Position numbers and translations under genes: made by a program | From: Planctomycetota bacterium | Lineage (GTDB): Bacteria > Planctomycetota > MHYJ01 > JACPTZ01 | DNA length: 38,353 nt | Assembly (NCBI GenBank): GCA_016192525.1 | Contig: JACPTZ010000144.1 | Coordinates: forward strand, 1-38,353 | Direction: 5' to 3' | The notes under the pieces: generated by a model | Database searches by the model: none | Told to the model about the DNA's origin: nothing | The model's input: the letters and a program-made list of their open reading frames with translations, nothing else | Part shown: piece after piece, positions 32,335 through 38,353 of the stretch | Layout of the letters: every line of letters starts with the position of its first letter | Position numbering within the stretch: position 1 is the stretch's first letter

Positions 32335-33906
32335 TCAACTCCGGGGCGACGATTTCCCCCCGAGAGCCTCCCGCACCTTGCGGGCGAGGGCGTCCGGCGA
32401 GAAGGGCTTCTGCAGAAAGGCGGTGCCGGGATCGAGGACCCCGTGGCGCGTCACCGCCTCGTCCGTGTAGCCGGACATGAACAGCACCCTCAGGTCGGGG
32501 AGCAGTTCCTTCGCGCGACCGGCCAGTTCCCGACCCCCGAAGTGCGGCATGATCGTGTCCGTCACCATCAGGTGGATGGGTCCCTGCCTCCGCTCGATCG
32601 CCTCCACCGCCTGCGGACCGTCCGGCGCCTCGATCACCCGGTACCCCTCCATCTCCAGCACCTCCTTCGCCAGCGCCCGCACCGCGGCCTCGTCTTCGAC
32701 CAGCAGGATCGTCTCCGTTCCCCTCCGCCGCGGCGCTCCGGCGGCCGTCTCCGCCGGCTTGGCCGGTTCGTCCGCGCCGAGGCTCACCCGAGGGAGGTAT
32801 ACCCGGATCGTCGTCCCCACCCCGGGTTCGCTGTAGACCCAGAGGTGCCCCTCGTGCTGTTTCACGATCCCGTACACGGTCGAGAGCCCGAGTCCCGTTC
32901 CTTTCCCGGCCGGCTTCGTCGTAAAGAAGGGCTCGAAGAGACGCGACTGCGTCGTGGCGTCCATCCCGCATCCGGTGTCGCTCACCGAGAGCATCACGTA
33001 CGGGCCGGGGCGGGCCGGACCCTCCCGCATCCCGGTCTCGGCGTCGAGCGTCGCCGATCCGGTGGCGATGGTGATCTGTCCCCCCTTCGGCATGGCGTCC
33101 CTCGCGTTCACCACCAGATTCACCAGCACCTGCTCGATCTGACCCCGGTCCGCCCGGACCTGCCCGGCGGCCGGATCGAGCGTGGTGAGCAGATCGACGT
33201 CCTCCCCGATCAGCCGGCGCAGCATCGGGTCCATCCCCGCCGCCGCCTCGTTGAGCGTGAAGACCACCGGCTTCGCCGGCTGCTTCCGGCTGAAGGCGAG
33301 AAGTTGCCGTGTGAGGACGGAGGCGCGTTCGGCGGCCTTGCGGATCTCATCAACTTCCCGCCGGAGCGGGTCCCCGGTCGGCATCCTCCGGAGGAGCAAC
33401 TCGCCGTAGCCGGTGATGGCGGTGAGGAGGTTGTTGAAGTCGTGCGCCACCCCGCCGGCGAGCCGGCCCATCGCCTCCATCTTCTGCGATTGACGGAGCT
33501 GCGCCTCGAGCTTCTCGCTCTCCTTCCGCATCTCCACCTCGCGCAGCGCCCTCCGGATCGAGGGGACCAGCCGGCCGAGGTGGTCCTTCAGGACGAAGTC
33601 GGTGGCGCCGTTCCGGACCGCCTCGGCGGCGCGCATCTCGCCGATGGTCCCCGTAACCATGATGAAGGGAAGGTGGGGGCGTCGCTCGCGGACGAGGGTC
33701 AGGGCGGAGAGACCGTCGAATGTGGGAAGGTGGTAGTCGGACAGGACGAGATCGTACCCTCCGCGATCGAGGGCGGTGAGGAGCGCCTCGCGCGTCTCGA
33801 CGCGGTCCATGTCGCAGGGAAGGTCCTCGGACTCCAGCGCCTTGAGAATCAGCTCCGAGTCGAGCGGGCTGTCTTCAAGGTGCAGAATGCGCAGGGGGTT
33901 AGGCAT
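32335..33906 (-). CDS. Receiver-histidine kinase-receiver hybrid
   Basis: This 523-residue soluble protein has an N-terminal receiver (phospho-acceptor D57 in LVLSDYHLP), a coiled linker, a HisKA domain (GGVAHDFNNLLTAI, H155) with HATPase_c (VNLVVNARDAM, DTGCGM, GKGTGLGLSTVYGIV), and a C-terminal receiver (about 399-515, D450 in LMVTDTIMP). It has no membrane span or sensor domain, so input must come as phosphate through the first receiver, probably from the kinase and receiver encoded upstream in the same cluster. AAGGGA precedes the ATG. It converges on valS with about 60 bases between stops. The final output domain is not encoded here. Confidence 0.94.
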   Translation of the reverse strand: MPNPLRILHLEDSPLDSELILKALESEDLPCDMDRVETREALLTALDRGGYDLVLSDYHLPTFDGLSALTLVRERRPHLPFIMVTGTIGEMRAAEAVRNGATDFVLKDHLGRLVPSIRRALREVEMRKESEKLEAQLRQSQKMEAMGRLAGGVAHDFNNLLTAITGYGELLLRRMPTGDPLRREVDEIRKAAERASVLTRQLLAFSRKQPAKPVVFTLNEAAAGMDPMLRRLIGEDVDLLTTLDPAAGQVRADRGQIEQVLVNLVVNARDAMPKGGQITIATGSATLDAETGMREGPARPGPYVMLSVSDTGCGMDATTQSRLFEPFFTTKPAGKGTGLGLSTVYGIVKQHEGHLWVYSEPGVGTTIRVYLPRVSLGADEPAKPAETAAGAPRRRGTETILLVEDEAAVRALAKEVLEMEGYRVIEAPDGPQAVEAIERRQGPIHLMVTDTIMPHFGGRELAGRAKELLPDLRVLFMSGYTDEAVTRHGVLDPGTAFLQKPFSPDALARKVREALGGKSSPRS

Positions 33907-33937
33907 GGGTGTTTCCCTTCATGGCCCACGAGCCGGA

Positions 33938-34047
33938 CCCGGGCGGGTTCCGACCTCGACGATCCGGGACGGGTCCCGCGGACGTCAGAGCCGGGATCCG
34001 ACCTGGACGATCACGCCTCCAACCACCGGTCGGCACCCGCCCCTACG
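33938..34047. repeat. Palindromic element B, copy 5 (spacer between phosphorelay genes)
   Basis: The ends GGGCGGGTTCCGACC and GGTCGGCACCCGCCCCTACG form an inverted repeat with one mismatch. On the minus strand its CGTAGGGGCGGG start supplies the TAG stop of the response regulator gene (34043-34045). It fills the gap to the hybrid kinase. Confidence 0.85.
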
Positions 34048-34498
34048 TGTTCTTCCGGACGCACCCCGGCGGGGGCTCGTTCAGGAGCGCCCAGAAGGCC
34101 CCGATCTCCTTCACCGCTTCCACGAACTGCCCGAAGTCGACCGGCTTCACGACATACGCGTTCGCCCCGAGGCGGTACCCCTCCACGAGATCCCGTTCCT
34201 CCCTCGACGATGTGAGGATCACCACCGGTACCGATTTGAGCGACGGGGTGTCTCTCATCCGGAGCAGCACTTCGAGTCCGTCCATCCTCGGCATCTTGAG
34301 GTCGAGAAGGACGAGGGCCGGGTTCCCCTCCGGACGGTCCGCCTGCGGGCCCTCGCGGAGGAGATACGCCATCGCCTCCGCGCCGTCGCGGACGACGACC
34401 ACGTCGTTCGCGAGATGGTACTGGCCGAGCGCCTCGAGGGTGAGTTCGACGTCCCTCTCGTCGTCTTCCGCGAGCAGAATCGATTTGATGGAATTCAT
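34043..34498 (-). CDS. Single-domain response regulator (Rcp1-like)
   Basis: This 151-residue receiver has the acidic pair ED-D at residues 11-13, phospho-acceptor D66 (LVLLDLKMPRMDG), the switch Thr/Ser (VILTSS) and the conserved Lys in YVVKPVDF. It has no output domain. The LLDLKMPRMDG form and a short helical tail (FVEAVKEIGAFWALLNEPP) are typical of Rcp1-type regulators paired with PAS/phytochrome-like kinases. It lies between a PAS histidine kinase and a hybrid kinase, so it probably shuttles phosphate between them. AGGAG is seven bases before the ATG at 34498. Its last codons and stop run into element B. Confidence 0.93.
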   Translation of the reverse strand: MNSIKSILLAEDDERDVELTLEALGQYHLANDVVVVRDGAEAMAYLLREGPQADRPEGNPALVLLDLKMPRMDGLEVLLRMRDTPSLKSVPVVILTSSREERDLVEGYRLGANAYVVKPVDFGQFVEAVKEIGAFWALLNEPPPGCVRKNT

Positions 34499-34513
34499 CG
34501 TTTCGCTCCTGAT

Positions 34514-34622
34514 CCCGGGCGGGTCCCGACCTCGACGATCCGGTATTAACACCGCGCCTTCCCGGGTCGAGGTTTGAAAGCGACAGGCACGCCTCCAACC
34601 ACCGGTCGGTCCCCGCCCCTAC
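34514..34622. repeat. Palindromic element B, copy 6 (spacer between phosphorelay genes)
   Basis: The ends CCCGGGCGGGTCCCGACC and GGTCGGTCCCCGCCCCTAC. On the minus strand CGTAGGGGCGGGG provides the TAG stop of the sensor kinase (34619-34621), and the other end stops 16 bases before the response regulator ATG. Confidence 0.85.
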
Positions 34623-36847
34623 GGGCCGTTCCGGGGCAGCGCGAACCAGAACGACGCCCCCTCGCCGGGTCGGCCCTCCGCGCCCACGCGGCCACCATGA
34701 CGCTCCACGATCCGCCGCACGTTCGCCAGGCCGATCCCCGTGCCCTCGAATTCCTCGCGGGGGTGCAGGCGCTCGAAGACGCCGAACAGCTTGTGCGCGT
34801 ACCGAGGGTCGAACCCGGCTCCGTTGTCCCGCACGCGGACCCGCACCTCGCCGTCCCGTTCCTCCGCGTCGATCTCGATCCGCGCCCTCTCCCGCCGGGA
34901 AGTGTACTTGACCGCATTCTCGACGAGATTCCGGAGCGCCAGACGGATCAGCGCCGCGTCCCCCTTCACCCCGGGCAGGGGGGAGATCACCCACTCGATC
35001 GAGCGCCCCTCCGCCTCGGGCGTCGCTTCGCGCACGATCTCGTCCACGAGGGGCCCGAGGGGAACGATTGACTTTCGGAGCTCCGCCCGGCCGGTCCTCG
35101 AGAAGGAGAGGAGATCGTCGATCATTCGTCCCATGCGGAGCGCTGCGTCGGAGATGGTCGAGAGGTAGCGACGTCCCTTCTCGTCGAGGGAGGACGCCAT
35201 GTGCCGCTCGAACAGGTGAACGTACCCGTCGACATGACGGAGGGGGGCCCGGAGATCGTGCGAGACCGAGTAGCTGAAGGCCTCGAGTTCCCGGTTCGCC
35301 TCCTCCAGACGTTCCGCGCGCGCCGCCAGCTCGCCGTTGAGACGGCGGATTTCCTCGGCCGTCCGACGCTCCTCCGTCACGTCCCGCGCCGCGGCGTAGA
35401 TGAGGCCCCGCTCCAGGAGCGGGACCGACTTCCAGGACACCCACTTCCACGAGCCGTCCCGGCACTCGTATCGATTCTCGAAGTGCAGCACGCTTCCCCC
35501 GGCGTTGAGCTTTCCCATCTCGGCGATCGTGGCCGCCCGGTCGTCCGGATGGACGAAGTCGAGAAAGGGCTTCGCGAGCATTTCGCCGGCCGTGTGGCCG
35601 AGCGTCCGCTCGAAGGCCGGGTTCACCCGCTTGAAGAAACCGTCGAATCCGGCGACGCAGAGCATGTCCAGCGAGAGATCGAAGAACCGGTCGCGTTCGC
35701 CCAGCGCCTCGCTGAGCGCGGCCGTGCGTTCCTCGACGCGACGCTCCAGTCCGGCGTTGAGCGCCCGGACCTCTTCATCGCGACGCGCGAGCTGACCGGC
35801 CATTTCGTCGAAGGCCCGGGCCAGCGCGCCGATCTCGCCGGCGAGGTGAGAGAACCCGGTCCTGGCCGTGAAGTCGCCCGTGCTCATCCGGCGCGCCGCC
35901 TCGGCCAGCGTCCGGGCCGGTCGGGCGATGAACGCCTCGCCGCCAAACCTTGCGGCCAGCAGCGCCAGGGCGGTCGTGATCCCCAGCGCGAGCAGGCCGT
36001 ACCGGAAGATGCTGTCCCCTTCCCCGAGAATCGTTTCCCGGGAGAGTCCGACGATGATCGTCAGATCCGAATCCGGACCGTCGTCCAGCGGGGCGACAGA
36101 GTAGAACCGCGAGATGCCGTCGATTCCGGGCCCCAGCACCGTTCGCGGGAGGCGCGAACGCAGGGCGTCCCGGAGATCGCCCGGCGGCATGGGCTTCCCG
36201 AGCCATCGCTCCGGGTCCGGCTGACGCGCCACGACGGTCTCGGCCCGATCGAAGAGCGTCACCGATGCCCCGGGCGGCAGTTCGAGCTGAGCGGCCAGCT
36301 GGTTGAGCCAGGCCATGTCCAGGGCGATGTACAGCACGGCCGCGAGCCGTCCGTCCGGGTCCCTGAGCGGCATCGCGGCGTTGACCGACGAGACCTTCGT
36401 GATCCGGCCGATCTGGTGGTTCCCCACCACGAAGTCGCCCCGCTCCAGGGCCCGCCGGAACCACGACCGGTCCGAGGCATTGACCGGTCCCGCGATGGGC
36501 CGCGCACTCGCGAAGTGGTCCCCGGCGGCGTCGACCGCCCCGATGTTCGCGTATCCGGGATGGTCGGCGACCAGACTCCGGAAGAAGGCGGAGCATGCTT
36601 CCGAGTCGCGCGTGCGGAGCGGGGGGAAGCGGACGATGGCATCGAGGAGGGAGTGGGCGGCCTCGACCCTCTGGTCATAGGCCGCGGCGGACAGGCGAGT
36701 GAGATTCCGGGCGCGCTCCAGGGCGTGGTCGATCGCCAGCCGCCGGTGCGCCTCGGCAGAGGCGAGAATGACGCCCAAGGACGGCAGGACGGCCGCCAGC
36801 ACCAGGAGCAGCAATCGGGCCCGAAGCCCGGCGAAGGGGGAGAGCAT
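34619..36847 (-). CDS. Membrane sensor histidine kinase (Cache, HAMP, PAS, HisKA, HATPase)
   Basis: This is a 742-residue protein from ATG 36847; a GTG three codons upstream is possible. Membrane spans at about 10-28 and 285-305 flank an extracytoplasmic double-Cache-like sensor (YANIGAVDAAGDHFASARPI, then NHQIGRITKVSSVNAAMPLR) of the kind that binds small organic ligands. HAMP (about 310-360), a coiled coil and a PAS domain (RVNPAFERTLGHTAGEM, WKWVSWKSVPL) follow. HisKA has YSVSHDLRAPLRHVDGYV and the ATPase has LRNLVENAVKYTSR, DNGAGF and GTGIGLANVRRIVERHGG. It is the likely input of the relay. Its TAG stop lies in element B. Confidence 0.95.
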   Translation of the reverse strand: MLSPFAGLRARLLLLVLAAVLPSLGVILASAEAHRRLAIDHALERARNLTRLSAAAYDQRVEAAHSLLDAIVRFPPLRTRDSEACSAFFRSLVADHPGYANIGAVDAAGDHFASARPIAGPVNASDRSWFRRALERGDFVVGNHQIGRITKVSSVNAAMPLRDPDGRLAAVLYIALDMAWLNQLAAQLELPPGASVTLFDRAETVVARQPDPERWLGKPMPPGDLRDALRSRLPRTVLGPGIDGISRFYSVAPLDDGPDSDLTIIVGLSRETILGEGDSIFRYGLLALGITTALALLAARFGGEAFIARPARTLAEAARRMSTGDFTARTGFSHLAGEIGALARAFDEMAGQLARRDEEVRALNAGLERRVEERTAALSEALGERDRFFDLSLDMLCVAGFDGFFKRVNPAFERTLGHTAGEMLAKPFLDFVHPDDRAATIAEMGKLNAGGSVLHFENRYECRDGSWKWVSWKSVPLLERGLIYAAARDVTEERRTAEEIRRLNGELAARAERLEEANRELEAFSYSVSHDLRAPLRHVDGYVHLFERHMASSLDEKGRRYLSTISDAALRMGRMIDDLLSFSRTGRAELRKSIVPLGPLVDEIVREATPEAEGRSIEWVISPLPGVKGDAALIRLALRNLVENAVKYTSRRERARIEIDAEERDGEVRVRVRDNGAGFDPRYAHKLFGVFERLHPREEFEGTGIGLANVRRIVERHGGRVGAEGRPGEGASFWFALPRNGP

Positions 36848-36923
36848 GCACCTCACCCGAAGTGGACCGACGGGCTCCGTCCCCCTCCAGCGGAGTCACG
36901 TCGGCGGCAATGCTACACAATCG

Positions 36924-37784
36924 TTACACGTCCTTCACGGCGGGGTTTTCCCGAGTCGGCAAGGCCCCGGGTGCGGCCGCACGGGCCCGGACCCGGGCGG
37001 TCAACTCGACGGCGTCGAACGGTTTGCGCAGGAAGTCGATCGCGCCCGCCTCGAAGGCCGCGGGCAGCGCGGAGCGGTCCTGCCATCCGGTGATGACGAT
37101 GATCGGAACGTGGCTCAGGGCGGGAAGGGCTCTGAGTCGCCGGCAGAGGGTGAAGCCGGACATGCCGGGCAGGAGGATGTCGCAGAGGATCGCGTCGGGC
37201 ACCTCGACTCGCGCGCAGCGAAGCGCCTCCTCGCCGTCCCGCGCCGATCGCACCTGCATTCCGGCGCCCGTCAGGATGTCCGTCACGAGCCCGCACAACT
37301 CCGGGTCGTCGTCCACCACCAGGATGCGCCTGCACTTCACCTCGTCCGCACTCGACCCGCACGGAAGTCCCGTCGCCAACGCCTCCGGAGCCTCCCTCAC
37401 CCGGCGCGTGAGCCGGTCTCGCGACTCGGAGTGGATCTGCAGGTCCAATCCCCGGATCGCGCACCACCACCGGACCAGGTGCGCGATGCGCGCGGGACAG
37501 TGGACGGCCACTTCCATGTTGGCCCGGGCGGCCCTCGTCCAGCGGTCCACCCTCGAGGTCCGGATCCCGGGGCCCGTCTCCACGAATCCGACGCGCAGCA
37601 GTCCCCGCGGACGCGATTCGACGCAGAAGTCCGGGACCAGCCAGGCGCCGGCGATGCGGACCCTCGCCGCGGCCCGGCGTCCCGCGCTCACCCGGACGCG
37701 GAAGCCGAGCCGTCGATACCGTGCCACCACGCGGGCCAGAAGACCCTCTCTTCGCACCCGCCTCGTTTGCGTCGCAAGTGCCAT
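36924..37784 (-). CDS. Receiver protein with an uncharacterised N-terminal domain
   Basis: This 286-residue protein lies upstream of the sensor kinase, on the same strand with 76 bases between them. The C-terminal half (about 152-270) is a receiver: ILVVDDDPELCGLV, acceptor Asp in AILCDILLPGMSG, VIVITGW and FLRKPFD. The first 125 residues are Arg-rich and match no family I know. They contain RREGLLARVVARYRRLGFRV, WLVPDFCVE and LRVGFVETGPG, then VAVHCP, which resembles the order of a PD-(D/E)xK nuclease-like fold (helix, PD, E-x-x), with Thr where the catalytic Lys should be. A non-catalytic binding domain is thus possible. The start at 37784 lacks a strong ribosome site. Confidence 0.8.
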   Translation of the reverse strand: MALATQTRRVRREGLLARVVARYRRLGFRVRVSAGRRAAARVRIAGAWLVPDFCVESRPRGLLRVGFVETGPGIRTSRVDRWTRAARANMEVAVHCPARIAHLVRWWCAIRGLDLQIHSESRDRLTRRVREAPEALATGLPCGSSADEVKCRRILVVDDDPELCGLVTDILTGAGMQVRSARDGEEALRCARVEVPDAILCDILLPGMSGFTLCRRLRALPALSHVPIIVITGWQDRSALPAAFEAGAIDFLRKPFDAVELTARVRARAAAPGALPTRENPAVKDV

Positions 37785-38021
37785 CCAACGGCGCCGTCTT
37801 TCGGATTACCCTCCGCCCCGGCCGCCTACCTCTTGCAGGCCATCTCAGAACCGGCTCCTCCCCCCGGAGGCCGCCCCTCGTTACGCCGCCGCCTTGCCGG
37901 GGGCCCCCCGAGTCGCCGAGTAGGCCGCCCCCGCAGCACGTGCTGCGGGGCCGTAACGAGGCGACGGACCCGGCGGCGCTACTCGGGGCCGGCGGGTGCC
38001 GACGGCAGTCTCTGGTGCATC
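37785..38021. repeat. Intergenic stretch with palindromic element F (about 37876-37961)
   Basis: CCTCGTTACG (37876-37885) and CGTAACGAGG (37952-37961) are inverted repeats. Inside, 37929-37950 is a perfect 22-base palindrome centred on CACGTG, and GGGGGCCCCCC lies near 37900. No gene is supported in this stretch. Confidence 0.6.
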
Positions 38022-38267
38022 CTACTGATCCGTCAACTCCAATCCTACGGGCGGTTGGCCGTCGTTGTTCCCCCCTCCCCGCAAGGGAGGGGGTAGGGGG
38101 AGGGTCGGGGCCCATCTGCGGAGAAAGTGCCCCGCAACGACTCCCCCCCGTCCCCGCCGGATTCCGGCCGCCACTTCATTCAATTCCTGCCGCGCGACGC
38201 GATAGAGGCCGCGCAGGCCGCTCAGCCAGAGATAGCCGAAATCGTCTATAACCTCCAATCGAGGCAA
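38022..38267 (-). CDS. Doubtful small ORF
   Basis: A frame of 81 residues from TTG 38267. The first 38 residues (PRLEVIDDFGYLWLSGLRGL then YRVARQELNEV) look protein-like, with normal helix-forming composition. The rest (PLPPPLRGGGNN) is the translation of a CCTCCCC/GGGAGGG palindrome. No ribosome site is clear. It may be the remnant of a small gene ending in a repeat. The remaining bases to 38353 show nothing recognisable. Confidence 0.25.
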   Translation of the reverse strand: MPRLEVIDDFGYLWLSGLRGLYRVARQELNEVAAGIRRGRGGVVAGHFLRRWAPTLPLPPPLRGGGNNDGQPPVGLELTDQ

Positions 38268-38353
38268 AGTCCTATCCCCCTCAGCCCGGGAAAGGACTTG
38301 CCAAAGTGTTGGGTGTGTGGGACAGTCCCACCATGAAACTCTCCCCAGATGCC

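Overview
This is a GC-rich chromosomal window (roughly two thirds G+C by eye) from a Gram-negative-type bacterium. It has Mla-type lipid transport genes, Tat and Sec export signals, a eukaryote-like Ser/Thr kinase fused to a beta-propeller, large FN3/jelly-roll secreted proteins and several families of GC-rich palindromic repeats. That mixture fits Planctomycetota or a related uncultured lineage. No rRNA or other taxonomic marker is present, so the placement is tentative. No tRNA, rRNA, CRISPR array or complete transposon was seen.

Layout. 1-4580 (-) is the N-terminal 1526 codons of a giant secreted repeat protein that runs off the left edge. 5186-6784 (-) is a secreted thioredoxin/NHL-repeat protein whose frame is interrupted by one TGA, exactly where relatives carry the first cysteine of the CxxC active site. 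This is best read as a selenoprotein and is the most striking feature of the window. 7086-7667 (+) is an exported HMA-fold protein. 8248-10498 (+) is a Tat-exported dehydrogenase pair (gluconate 2-dehydrogenase subunit 3-like plus GMC flavoprotein). 10987-13991 (+) is a protein made of about seven Clp N-type repeats with no ATPase, coupled to a CPBP membrane protease. 14541-17036 (+) is full-length ClpC.

17265-21845 (+) holds mlaE, mlaF and mlaD, but mlaE is separated from mlaF by about 1.9 kb of accessory DNA: a retropepsin-like protease, a decayed copy of its 3' end, a hypothetical membrane protein, a palindromic element and a small AbrB-like gene that overlaps mlaF by four bases. 21846-22030 is a G-rich heptamer array. 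22164-22661 is a STAS/zinc-ribbon protein. 22662-23488 is a graveyard holding a kinase 5' fragment, a clpP fragment and a palindromic element. 23489-29110 is a 1873-residue Ser/Thr kinase with 16 FG-GAP/PQQ-like repeats. 29250-32273 is valS with a palindromic element inside its coding sequence. 32335-37784 (-) is a four-gene phosphorelay cluster. The last 570 bases hold repeats and one doubtful small ORF.

Several dispersed inverted-repeat families (called A, B, C, D and F here) shape the window. They sit at gene 3' ends, supply stop codons and operon spacers, accompany gene fragments, and in valS are translated. All family names and functions come from reading motifs by eye; no database search was possible.
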